A DNA stretch of 64,000 nt from an uncultured Erysipelotrichaceae bacterium (GTDB taxonomy: Bacteria > Bacillota_I > Bacilli_A > Erysipelotrichales > Erysipelotrichaceae). Position 1 is the stretch's first letter, and the number at the start of each line of letters is the position of its first letter. Under the pieces are notes generated by a model. That model did no database searches, was not told where the DNA came from, and was given only the letters and a program-made list of their open reading frames with translations. The stretch spans positions 46,685 through 110,684 of the forward strand of contig CAMVGT010000002.1 of the NCBI GenBank assembly GCA_947167125.1. Direction: 5' to 3'. The position numbers and the translations under genes were made by a program. Of the stretch, positions 47,477 through 56,338 are shown piece by piece.

Positions 47477-48040
47477 TTATTCGTCACCGGAAATATCGAT
47501 TGCTCCGAGAGTGCCGTTATCTTCGACATCGATCGAAGTCTTGACCTTGCGCAGTGCCTTGGAATAAACCGGCAGCAGTGCGATCAGTACAAGAGTAACA
47601 GCAAGGAGAATCAGGTGTATGCGGAGATAGTACTCAGCATACGCGATATATGCGGTATTCTGCGTTACAACGATCGGGTTGACCGGGCGCTGGATCGCAG
47701 CGTAAATCTGATTCATGTAGTAAACATCCGCAAACGCGATGATTCCGAACATGACAAGCAGGAGAACCAGCATCGGCTTGTTCACCGGCTTACGGTACTG
47801 GAATGTATTGATGAATACCATGTACGAAAGCATGGAGAACAGCATTGTGCAGAATCCTGCAAATCCCATTCCGCTGCCCTGGATCTTAGCCGTTGTGTTG
47901 GAGATTGTGGAAAGATGCAGAGCGTAATAGAGGAATGTGATCACCAGTGCAACCATCGGAATATTGAAAGGCTTGCGTTTGAGAGCTACGAGGAATTTTC
48001 TCCAGACTTCTTTCAGTCCGCCCTGTTTCTTTGTGCTCAT
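47477..48040 (-). CDS. Small membrane protein of unknown function (187 aa)
   Basis: FNIPMVALVITFLYYALHLSTISNTTAKIQGSGMGFAGFCTMLFSMLSYMVFINTF...; overlaps MsmK-like gene stop by 4 bp. Confidence 0.7.
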   Translation of the reverse strand: MSTKKQGGLKEVWRKFLVALKRKPFNIPMVALVITFLYYALHLSTISNTTAKIQGSGMGFAGFCTMLFSMLSYMVFINTFQYRKPVNKPMLVLLLVMFGIIAFADVYYMNQIYAAIQRPVNPIVVTQNTAYIAYAEYYLRIHLILLAVTLVLIALLPVYSKALRKVKTSIDVEDNGTLGAIDISGDE

Positions 48041-49116
48041 AACTGACCTCCGCGGATTGCATTTGTTGTTTCCTTGTCAAAGAAGTGTTTTCTTGTGAAT
48101 TCAAAGGATACATTGTCACTGTTCTTGTAGTCAGTCCAGCCCTTGATCTTGGCTGTGACCTTAACAGACGGATCGCCGTTGATATTGCCGTGAACCAGAG
48201 TATTCATACCGAGGTTTTCGTTCATTGTGACAACAGCAGGAACATCCTTGCCGATCACGATGTTTTCCGGACGGGTTCCGAGAACAATCTCTCTGCCCTG
48301 ATAAGCAGCGAGTGTATACTTTTCTTCATCATTGAGGGATACCTGGAAGCCGTTTCCGCTCAGCTTGTCGCCGTCAACACGGACATCGAAGAAGTTCATA
48401 GGAGGTAAGCCGATGAAGCTTGCGACGAAGATGTTGTTCGGTGAATCGTAGAGTTCGAGCGGTGTGCCGACCTGCTGTACATGACCCATGGACATACATA
48501 CGATTCTGTCTGCGAGAGTCAGAGCTTCTGTCTGGTCGTGGGTGACATACATCATGGTAGCCTGCAGTCTCTTGTGGAGAAGCAGGATTTCACGTCTTGT
48601 GGCACCGCGCAGCTTAGCGTCAAGGTTGGAAAGAGGTTCGTCGAAGAGGAATACCTTCGGGTTGCGGACGATGGAACGTCCCATCGCAACACGCTGTCTC
48701 TGTCCGCCTGAAAGCTGTGCAGGCTTCTTGTTCAGCTGGCTGGTCAGTCCGAGAACTTCCGCAGCAGCGAGAACTTTCTTATGGATGACATTCGGGTTCT
48801 CTTTGCGAAGTGTCAGAGAGAATGCCATGTTTTCATAAATTGTCATGTGGCCGTACAGGGCGTAGCTCTGGAAAACCATTGCCATGTCTCTGTCTTTTGC
48901 CGGCGCGTTTGTAATATCTTTTCCGTCAAGAAGAAGTTTTCCGTTGGAAATATCTTCAAGACCGGCAACCATTCTGAGGGTTGTTGATTTTCCGCATCCG
49001 GAAGGACCGACCAGGACGATCAGCTCACCGTCTTTAACATCCAGATTGAAGTCGAAGACAGCCTGTACATTGTTGTCATATATCTTATCAATATGCTGTA
49101 AGCTTAACTCTGCCAT
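48037..49116 (-). CDS. Sugar ABC transporter ATP-binding protein (MsmK/UgpC-like), second copy
   Basis: LVGPSGCGKSTTLRMVAGLEDISNGKLLLDGKDITN; LSGGQRQRVAMGRSIVRNPKVFLFDEPLSNLDAKLRGATRREI. Confidence 0.93.
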   Translation of the reverse strand: MAELSLQHIDKIYDNNVQAVFDFNLDVKDGELIVLVGPSGCGKSTTLRMVAGLEDISNGKLLLDGKDITNAPAKDRDMAMVFQSYALYGHMTIYENMAFSLTLRKENPNVIHKKVLAAAEVLGLTSQLNKKPAQLSGGQRQRVAMGRSIVRNPKVFLFDEPLSNLDAKLRGATRREILLLHKRLQATMMYVTHDQTEALTLADRIVCMSMGHVQQVGTPLELYDSPNNIFVASFIGLPPMNFFDVRVDGDKLSGNGFQVSLNDEEKYTLAAYQGREIVLGTRPENIVIGKDVPAVVTMNENLGMNTLVHGNINGDPSVKVTAKIKGWTDYKNSDNVSFEFTRKHFFDKETTNAIRGGQL

Positions 49117-49126
49117 AATCTGTCTC

Positions 49127-49618
49127 CTATGCGACTTCGCCGATTTCTTTCAGATGTGCTGTCAGTTCGTTGGACTTCTTCAGGTTGATATATCCTGCCG
49201 CAAGAAGAGCGAGGCCGGAAATCACCAGATAGATGACGCATGTGAAGAACTGACCGTTGCCCATAACTTTCACAGTTTCGTTATTAACGATTGTGGTAGC
49301 TCCATGAGCACGCATCGGGATAATGAGGATGCGGACAAACTGCATAATTCCAAGGAAGAATAATGCATATGAATAGTTCTTGACATAGCTCTTGACACTT
49401 TCGGAAGCCAGGAAGGCAGCCAGAAGGAAGAGCAGGTTGTAAACGATTGATACGCCGATCAATACGTTGTAGTAATATGTTCCTACGTCTGATTTATAAA
49501 TATTCACGAAGTAAAGAACATTGAAGAGAATTCCCAGATAGCAAAGATTAGCGGACTGAGTGTTTTTGATATATCTCATCCGGTCACGGGCAATCAGTTT
49601 TTCATCCTGTGTCGTCAT
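49127..49618 (-). CDS. Small membrane protein of unknown function (163 aa)
   Basis: ANLCYLGILFNVLYFVNIYKS, VSIVYNLLFLLAAFLAS, FFTCVIYLVISGLALLAAGYINL. Confidence 0.7.
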   Translation of the reverse strand: MTTQDEKLIARDRMRYIKNTQSANLCYLGILFNVLYFVNIYKSDVGTYYYNVLIGVSIVYNLLFLLAAFLASESVKSYVKNYSYALFFLGIMQFVRILIIPMRAHGATTIVNNETVKVMGNGQFFTCVIYLVISGLALLAAGYINLKKSNELTAHLKEIGEVA

Positions 49619-50205
49619 TGCAGAACTCTCCTTCCTTCTTCAAGAAGCCGATCTTCTTCTTTCATCAGCTTGTACTTCCATACTGCATTGTAGACAAGCA
49701 GTCCTGCCACGATCAGCAGCAGACCGAATACAAGATAATGAATATCAAACCAGAATGTAGATTCTGTATAGAGTGTGCCCCACATTTCGGAATGTGCTTT
49801 CAAAGCCGCAAAGTCCACCTGTTTCCACTGACCCTTGAAGGCCTGGATGTAGATGTGGCAGAAAACTGTCAGGTAAACAGAAGCTGCAGCGAATACACCG
49901 ATCGCAGCATAGTTGCCGATATAGTATTTTCTGCGGCTGTGCGTATTTGTGATGAAAAGGAAAACACTAATTAAAATCAGCACAATACTGTAGTTGAGGA
50001 ACACCTTATTGAATGCCTGCATGTTGTAATAGACGATTGAACCTGGAACATCTGTCTGGAAGACATCAGCCGGGTTGCGCATCGTGTCATACAAAGCATC
50101 ATAAAGATCGGTCATGATTCCGAGTGCGTATACGAATACGATCGCACTTACAATTACCGCGGCAAGGCATAATATGCGCTGCACAGTCAGCTGTTTCTTG
50201 TACAT
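49615..50205 (-). CDS. Small membrane protein of unknown function (196 aa)
   Basis: ILCLAAVIVSAIVFVYALGIM, VLILISVFLFITN, IGVFAAASVYLTVFCHIYI, IHYLVFGLLLIVAGLLVYNAV; 4-bp overlap with next gene. Confidence 0.7.
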   Translation of the reverse strand: MYKKQLTVQRILCLAAVIVSAIVFVYALGIMTDLYDALYDTMRNPADVFQTDVPGSIVYYNMQAFNKVFLNYSIVLILISVFLFITNTHSRRKYYIGNYAAIGVFAAASVYLTVFCHIYIQAFKGQWKQVDFAALKAHSEMWGTLYTESTFWFDIHYLVFGLLLIVAGLLVYNAVWKYKLMKEEDRLLEEGRRVLQ

Positions 50206-50215
50206 TATGACCCTG

Positions 50216-50349
50216 TATGAGCATTTTATTGTGCAATGCTCATACTCTCCTTTCTGTCCCCTTTAACATAATCAGAATAAGCCGGGGGATTCAGCCTGAT
50301 TCCATGTATGGACATCTTCCCGGAGAAATGATTTCTCATTTCCCCGGAA
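50216..50349 (-). other. Two intercistronic stem-loops between substrate-binding lipoprotein and membrane protein genes
   Basis: TATGAGCATT-N9-AATGCTCATA (50216-50244) and TTCCcGGAGAAATGA-TTTC-TCATTTCcCCGGAA-like stem (50317-50349); no T-run. Confidence 0.6.
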
Positions 50350-50375
50350 AGACTGTTAACAGTTAATGATTCAGA

Positions 50376-52541
50376 TTATTTGTTGCTGTTGTAGAATTCA
50401 ACGTCACGCTTCCAGGCGTCTTCCTTGATGCCGAGGTAAGCTGCACCGTTCCAGGAGCTCTTGACTGTTTCAGCAGCGGAAGCTGCGTCTGTCATGGAAG
50501 CATCTGTATAACCGTTGACGATCAGGTTGACGAGGAGGTTGTCGCCGCCCTTCTGAGAGGAGAACTTCTCTGTCAGTTCTGTGTATCCGGAGATCTTGTC
50601 GTTTTCAACAGAAGTTGTCGGCAGAACTGTCGGAACAGATGTGTACCAGCTGTTGGAAGCAACTGCGAGTTCAGGATGCTTGATGACACCGAGAGCGATT
50701 GCCTTGGAGAGGTGGCCTGCGCCTTCCTGACCTGCTTCAGTTGTGCACTGATATTCAAATGCCTGGTTCTTGACGAAGGACAGAGTGGATCCGAGGTACT
50801 GTCTTGCGAAGTTTGTATAGTTGCCGCCGGAGTACTTCCAGAGGTCTTCCTTTGTAGCATCAGCGATAACAGGCATCTGCTTGCCGTTGAAGTCGAATGT
50901 TTCATAGCTGCCGTCAGCCTTTGTCTTGATGAATTCATCCGGTCCATAGCTCATGAGAACCTGTCCTCTGTCGGAGTAAGCGAAGTCGATCAGTGCGAGA
51001 GCTGCGTTCAGCTTGTTTTCATCGCTGCCGACACCTGCAACGGAGATTCCCCAACCGTCTGTCTTAACAGAACGCCAGGACTCTGTGAAGTGCATGTAGA
51101 CACCGTCTTCGTTTGTGCCGTCATACCAGCGGGCAACCGGGACCATAACAGCCATGTACTTTTCGCCTTCCTGCAGCACAGCATCGTTGTTGTTGAAGAT
51201 GGTCTGTGTCTGGTTGTAGTCATAGCTCATGAAGCCGAGATCCTGTTCCAGATACTTCTGGGAGTTTTCATCGCCCTGGCTTGCATAAGACTCAGAGATG
51301 AGGCCTTCCTTAAGCATTGCATTTAAGCGTTCCATAGCTTTGTATGTGTCTTCATCCTGTCTTGCGTCATGGAGAAGTCCGTCAGTACCGACATAGAGGT
51401 AGTCCTGTCTGGATTCCAGACCGCGAACACCGAAGAGGTGACCGGCGAAACGGATCAGATCAACGCGGCGGGAGTTGTTGTTTTCTTCTCTGGAGAAGAT
51501 ACCCTGGATTGTGTCTTTGCCGTTGAGTGTCTGAGGGTTGGAAACGACGCAGCGGAGAAGTGCTACGAGTTCGTCGACATCCCATGCAGCATTCTGGCCG
51601 ATGAAGAGGTTGGAACGTTCTGTTCCATAGTATCCGCCATAAGCTTCATCAATATACTTACGGAGCATGTTGACAGCATCAACACCGTTCAGTGTTCCTG
51701 CAGCGTTCATGTTGGCAACGATGTTTCCGGCTGTGTCATAGTCCTTTGTGACCTTTTCAGCAGCTGTGCCTTCAGCATTGACAACATCAACTTCAACTTT
51801 TCCGCTTGTCGGCATATAAGGTTCATAGACTGCAGCCTTGAGGTCCTTGCTTGCGTCAGCAGAGAATTCGCCTTCGCCGTCGAGGAGCTTCTGTACCCAG
51901 TCAACACGCATCAGCGGCATACGTTCAATATCGTTTACACCGTCGAAGTACGGGCTGAAGTAGATAGCGCCTGTGCTTGTGTTACCTGTGATAGAGAGAC
52001 GGACGATGGGGTTTGCATCCAGATATGCCTTGAAGTTAGGCATTCTGTCGAGATATTCAGCAATGTTGACAAAGCTTCCTGCTTCGCCGTTTGCTGTTAA
52101 CAGAGCAGCAGTACCGGAAACCATGTCGACATCTGTCAGACGTTCTTTCCAGTAGTTGAATTCATCGCTTGAACCGTTGCCCTGGTATTTGTCTTCGAAT
52201 TTAACACCGAGGATCTGCTCAACTGCCTGCCAGGTCGGCTTGAGGTCGCCTGTGTTGTATGTGACACCGTTGGCTGCCAGTGTGACACCGTTGCCTGCGA
52301 TATCCGGGTCGTAGCTGATACCTGTCTGTTTGGAGTTATAACCTGTAGCCATGCGGAGGACTGTGCCTTCTGCATATGTCAGTTCACCGGAACCTGCGCC
52401 ACCGCTTGATTCGCCGCCGCCGGAAGCACTTCCGCCGCCCTGTCCCGGATCAATGTTGATGCTGGGTCCGCAGCCTGCGAGAAGCGCAAGAGCGAGACCG
52501 GATGTGATGAAAGCCTTTGTGAACTTGTTAAAATGTTTCAT
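50376..52541 (-). CDS. Extracellular solute-binding lipoprotein of LplA/YtcQ-type ABC importer (721 aa)
   Basis: MKHFNKFTKAFITSGLALALLAGCGPSINIDPGQGGGSASGGGESSGGAG lipobox + Gly/Ser linker; adjacent permeases. Confidence 0.88.
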   Translation of the reverse strand: MKHFNKFTKAFITSGLALALLAGCGPSINIDPGQGGGSASGGGESSGGAGSGELTYAEGTVLRMATGYNSKQTGISYDPDIAGNGVTLAANGVTYNTGDLKPTWQAVEQILGVKFEDKYQGNGSSDEFNYWKERLTDVDMVSGTAALLTANGEAGSFVNIAEYLDRMPNFKAYLDANPIVRLSITGNTSTGAIYFSPYFDGVNDIERMPLMRVDWVQKLLDGEGEFSADASKDLKAAVYEPYMPTSGKVEVDVVNAEGTAAEKVTKDYDTAGNIVANMNAAGTLNGVDAVNMLRKYIDEAYGGYYGTERSNLFIGQNAAWDVDELVALLRCVVSNPQTLNGKDTIQGIFSREENNNSRRVDLIRFAGHLFGVRGLESRQDYLYVGTDGLLHDARQDEDTYKAMERLNAMLKEGLISESYASQGDENSQKYLEQDLGFMSYDYNQTQTIFNNNDAVLQEGEKYMAVMVPVARWYDGTNEDGVYMHFTESWRSVKTDGWGISVAGVGSDENKLNAALALIDFAYSDRGQVLMSYGPDEFIKTKADGSYETFDFNGKQMPVIADATKEDLWKYSGGNYTNFARQYLGSTLSFVKNQAFEYQCTTEAGQEGAGHLSKAIALGVIKHPELAVASNSWYTSVPTVLPTTSVENDKISGYTELTEKFSSQKGGDNLLVNLIVNGYTDASMTDAASAAETVKSSWNGAAYLGIKEDAWKRDVEFYNSNK

Positions 52542-52586
52542 TATAACATTCCCTTCCTTTTTCTAATTAGACGCAGACCGCAAGGA

Positions 52587-53477
52587 TTATTCCTTGACAC
52601 CGCCTACGTTTACACCCTTTGCAAAGTATTTCTGAATAAACGGATAAATGATGAGAATCGGCACGATCGAGCAGACGATCAGTGCGTAGATGACGGAGTC
52701 AGATGCATACGGCATGTTCCAGCCGGCCATCTGCTCAGCGTCTGTGAACTGTTCCAGCCTCAATCGGATAAATACCTGCAGAGGATGTTCGTTCTGGTTG
52801 GAGATCATCTGTCTTGCCCAGAAGTAACCGTTCCATCTGGAGATACCGAAGAACAGTGCGACTGTTGCGATTGTGGACTTTGTCATCGGCAGGTAGACCT
52901 GCTTGAGAACCTGGAGTTCAGTTGCGCCGTCGACGATCGCAGCTTCTTCAATTTCTGAAGGGACGCCTTCAAATGCGTTTCTGAGCAGGATGATGTTCAT
53001 TGCTGCCATACCCATGGCGATGACAACGAGCCACTTGTCATCCATGATGCCCATCTTGTTGAAGACTTCCTTTGTAGCCAGGTAGTTCAGATACTGCGGA
53101 ACGATACCGGCAGAGAACCACATTGTGAATACGAGGAAGAAATTGAAGAATTTTCTGAAGAGAAGTCTCTTCTTGGATAATGCATAAGCGCCGAGAATTG
53201 CGACGAACATTGCCCAGATTGTACCGAACAGTGTCAGGAACAGTGTGTTGGAATACGCGTTCCAGAACATGTTGTCGCCGAACATTCTCTTGAAGGCCTC
53301 GAACTGGATGTCCTTCGGGAACAGAACAACAGAGCCATACTCTACTGCTGACCTTCCGCTGATAGCTGCGCTGACAGCGAATACGAACGGATACAGGCAG
53401 CACAGAGCGAAAATGCAGAGCATTGTGTAACTCAGAATCTTAAATATCAGTTCTGACAATTCAAGTTTTCTTTTCAT
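52587..53477 (-). CDS. Carbohydrate ABC transporter permease (LplC/YtcP-like)
   Basis: YPFVFAVSAAISGRSAVEYGSVVLFPKDIQFEAFKRMF; EIEEAAIVDGATELQVLKQVYLPMTKSTIATVALF. Confidence 0.92.
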   Translation of the reverse strand: MKRKLELSELIFKILSYTMLCIFALCCLYPFVFAVSAAISGRSAVEYGSVVLFPKDIQFEAFKRMFGDNMFWNAYSNTLFLTLFGTIWAMFVAILGAYALSKKRLLFRKFFNFFLVFTMWFSAGIVPQYLNYLATKEVFNKMGIMDDKWLVVIAMGMAAMNIILLRNAFEGVPSEIEEAAIVDGATELQVLKQVYLPMTKSTIATVALFFGISRWNGYFWARQMISNQNEHPLQVFIRLRLEQFTDAEQMAGWNMPYASDSVIYALIVCSIVPILIIYPFIQKYFAKGVNVGGVKE

Positions 53478-53492
53478 TGAAGCCCCCTGTAA

Positions 53493-54548
53493 TTAGTAGA
53501 GTGATGTGTTGGATGCTTTGCGGGCAATCGTATTTGCACCGATAACCAGCAGCATACCGATAACGTTGTTCATCATTTCTGCCGCCGCCGCAATACCTGT
53601 TCCGGCGCCTGTGCCCATACCGTTGCGGTGAGCGAAGGTGGAAACTACGTCTGCAGTTACATAGGTCTTTGCGTTATACAGCAGCAATACTTTTTCGTAT
53701 CCGACGTTCAGCAGTGAACCGATTCTGGTAATCAGCATGATTACGATTGTGGACAGAATACTCGGCAGGACAACGTAGCGCATCTGCGCCCATTTGTCAG
53801 CACCGTCAATCTGCGCCGCTTCATAGCTGGTCGGAGGGATTGCGATAATCGCAGCGAAGAATACGATTGAATCGTAGCCCGCGCCTTCCCAGATACCTGA
53901 GATCTGATAGATGGAGCGGAAGTAAGCCGGGTTGTTCAGAAGACCCGCGTTTGCGGTGTCGAAACTGATCAGTCCGAGATTTGACAGGAATCGGCTGACG
54001 ATACCCATACCGGTTGTCAGGGAACCCTGCTTGACAAGCATCGTTACGAGCGATGCCATGACTACGGTGGACATGAACTTCGGCAGATAAGTCAATACCT
54101 GGAATACGCTTCTTGCGCCGTTGGAACGGACTTCATTGAAGAATAATGCCAGGATGATCGGAATCGGGAATCCGAAGCACAGACCGTAGAAGCTGAGCAG
54201 GAATGTGTTTCTCAGAGCTCTCCAGAAATCTGTGGAAAGTCCGTCTCCTGCAAACAGCAGTCGTTTGAAGTACGAGAATCCGGAGAACAGCTGTTGGGAA
54301 ACCGGCAGAACGTTGTCGGAAACCTTGAAGCAGCCCAGCAGCTCGTACATCGGGAAGTAACGCCAAAACAGGAATACAAGCAGCATCGGAATCAGCATCA
54401 GATACAGACGCCAGTCTTTGGCGATGTTTGTCGCAACGTGTTTCCAGTAATGCTTTTCAACGTCGTCGCGCACCGCCTGTTCCGGGTCTTCTCTGTATAC
54501 CCCTGTTTCTTTGTCAAAAATGAGAAAATCTGCCACCTTTGCCTTCAT
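53493..54548 (-). CDS. Carbohydrate ABC transporter permease (LplB/YteP-like)
   Basis: LYLMLIPMLLVFLFWRYFPMYELLGCFK; YEAAQIDGADKWAQMRYVVLPSILSTIVIMLI. Confidence 0.92.
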   Translation of the reverse strand: MKAKVADFLIFDKETGVYREDPEQAVRDDVEKHYWKHVATNIAKDWRLYLMLIPMLLVFLFWRYFPMYELLGCFKVSDNVLPVSQQLFSGFSYFKRLLFAGDGLSTDFWRALRNTFLLSFYGLCFGFPIPIILALFFNEVRSNGARSVFQVLTYLPKFMSTVVMASLVTMLVKQGSLTTGMGIVSRFLSNLGLISFDTANAGLLNNPAYFRSIYQISGIWEGAGYDSIVFFAAIIAIPPTSYEAAQIDGADKWAQMRYVVLPSILSTIVIMLITRIGSLLNVGYEKVLLLYNAKTYVTADVVSTFAHRNGMGTGAGTGIAAAAEMMNNVIGMLLVIGANTIARKASNTSLY

Positions 54549-55141
54549 ATTGAACCTCCTTTTTCTGCTTTCTCCTGAGCGGAAAGGCGAAGCAAATAAT
54601 GCTTTTGATCTTCATATATTCCATCCAGCCTCCTCGCGACCCAGATCACAACGAATGTGAAGAGCATCGAAATACTGTCGGTTGTAAAGAAACCTGTTAC
54701 ACTGGCCAGAGATGCGCCCTGAATCAATGCCACGATGGCTCTGCCGCACTGCATCAGCAGAAGCACCAGCAGTGGAAAGATCATGCCGAACATCCCTGTC
54801 CTTGTTCTCTCCTTGCCGAACCTCAGCAGAATAGGCACTGCAAGGGCCGAGAACAGATTTCCGAAGCAATATATAAAGTAAGAAAAGAGTTGTGCACCAT
54901 GGGAAGCGCAAAAAACCGTTCCCGCCAAAAAGGCGTGAAAACAGCCCCACCATCCCCAGCGCATGTAAACAATTGCTGTGATTGCCGCCGCAACAGAAAC
55001 CGTGTAAGGCTGGCTGGGAAACCAGGTATCTGCTGCACGTACAGTCAGAAACTCGCAGACAGCCATTATGAAAGCGAAGATTGTAAGATCAATCATCCGA
55101 TATTCTGTCAATGTCCGCTGTCTATTCATCGCCGTCTCCAT
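54545..55141 (-). CDS. Small membrane protein, first gene of the ABC importer operon (possible ECF S-component-like fold; uncertain)
   Basis: MIDLTIFAFIMAVCEFLTVRAADTWFPSQPYTVSVAAAITAIVYMRWGWWGCFHAFLAGTVFCASHGA; 4-bp overlap with LplB-like gene. Confidence 0.6.
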   Translation of the reverse strand: METAMNRQRTLTEYRMIDLTIFAFIMAVCEFLTVRAADTWFPSQPYTVSVAAAITAIVYMRWGWWGCFHAFLAGTVFCASHGAQLFSYFIYCFGNLFSALAVPILLRFGKERTRTGMFGMIFPLLVLLLMQCGRAIVALIQGASLASVTGFFTTDSISMLFTFVVIWVARRLDGIYEDQKHYLLRLSAQEKAEKGGSI

Positions 55142-55161
55142 TCTGAGGAAGAAATGTGATC

Positions 55162-55178
55162 CGTAACCGCTTACATAG
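55162..55178. promoter_or_regulatory. cre/LacI-type operator-like sequence between divergent pectin genes
   Basis: Reverse strand ATGTAAGCGGTTACGG resembles the CcpA cre consensus WTGNAARCGNWWWCAW with mismatches at the 3' end. Confidence 0.4.
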
Positions 55179-55381
55179 CTGTCAATAATAACAGTTCCAA
55201 CTCATCTTCGATTCATTCTGCTGTCGCGGGATTTCACTAAGTTAATTATGGGAATGACCTTTTTCAAAGTACATGGAGAAAGTAAATGAAAACATGGACA
55301 AAATCGATATAAAAAACTTTCATTAAATTTTCACATTGAAGATCATCTATACTGATTAAAACGCAGAAACGAGGTGAATAA

Positions 55382-56236
55382 ATGATTGATTCAACAGTAG
55401 AAAATCTACAGGAATTCATAGATTCCGCAGAACCTTACAGCGAAGTGGTTCTGCCGGAAGGAGTTTTCCGCATCAAGCTGAAAATCAGCACGCCCGGACT
55501 CTCGATCCGCGGCGCCGGTATTGATAAAACCGTCATCATCTGGGACGACTACGCAAATAAAACTGCCCCGGACGGAAAGGAATTCAACACCTTCCGGACA
55601 TGGACAGTTTCCGTTGTCAGCGATCATGTGAGTATGGAGAATCTGACGATTGTCAATGACGCCGGACACCCTGAAATCAAGGGCCAGGAAGTGGCGCTTA
55701 CCGTATACGGCGATGACTTTCATATGAAAAACTGCCGTCTTGTCTCAACCCAGGATACCGTGTTCCTCGGACCGCTTCCCGATGACCTGATCGAACGGTA
55801 TGACGGTTTCCTGACCGATGATCTGCGGCAGGACAAATACTGCCGGCAGTATTTTGAAAACTGTCTGATTGAAGGAACGGTTGATTTCATTTTCGGATGC
55901 GGGGAAACCCTGTTTGAAAACTGCGAGATCCGCTCCGTTTATGATACCCGCAATATCGGATATGCGGCAGCCCCTGCCCATCCCCTTTCCCAGACGGAAG
56001 GCTTCCGCTTTTATAAATGCCGCTTCACAAGGGAAGAAGGCGTCGGCGACAGTACCATTTATCTTGCAAGACCATGGCGCGATTACGGTTTATGCGTCTT
56101 TGAGGACTGCACCTATGAATCCCATATCAGAGCTGAGGGATTTGATAAATGGAATGATACCCACCGCGATCAGACAGCGCGCTTCTATGAAAAACCGCTG
56201 GCGGCGGGCAGAGTCGGCTGGGCAAAAAAATACTGA
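55382..56236 (+). CDS. Pectinesterase (CE8), no apparent signal peptide
   Basis: VEVALTVYGDDFHMKNCRLVSTQDTVFLGP...YFENCLIEGTVDFIFGCGETLFENCEI; TIYLARPWRDYG. Confidence 0.9.
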   Translation: MIDSTVENLQEFIDSAEPYSEVVLPEGVFRIKLKISTPGLSIRGAGIDKTVIIWDDYANKTAPDGKEFNTFRTWTVSVVSDHVSMENLTIVNDAGHPEIKGQEVALTVYGDDFHMKNCRLVSTQDTVFLGPLPDDLIERYDGFLTDDLRQDKYCRQYFENCLIEGTVDFIFGCGETLFENCEIRSVYDTRNIGYAAAPAHPLSQTEGFRFYKCRFTREEGVGDSTIYLARPWRDYGLCVFEDCTYESHIRAEGFDKWNDTHRDQTARFYEKPLAAGRVGWAKKY

Positions 56237-56338
56237 GCTGTTTCAGAACAGGACATTTTCCGCGCGTGAAAGTGTCTGTTTTGATTTTTGGATGTTCCTG
56301 TGCTTTTATAAGACAGCATATTTGCGATTTACTGGAGT

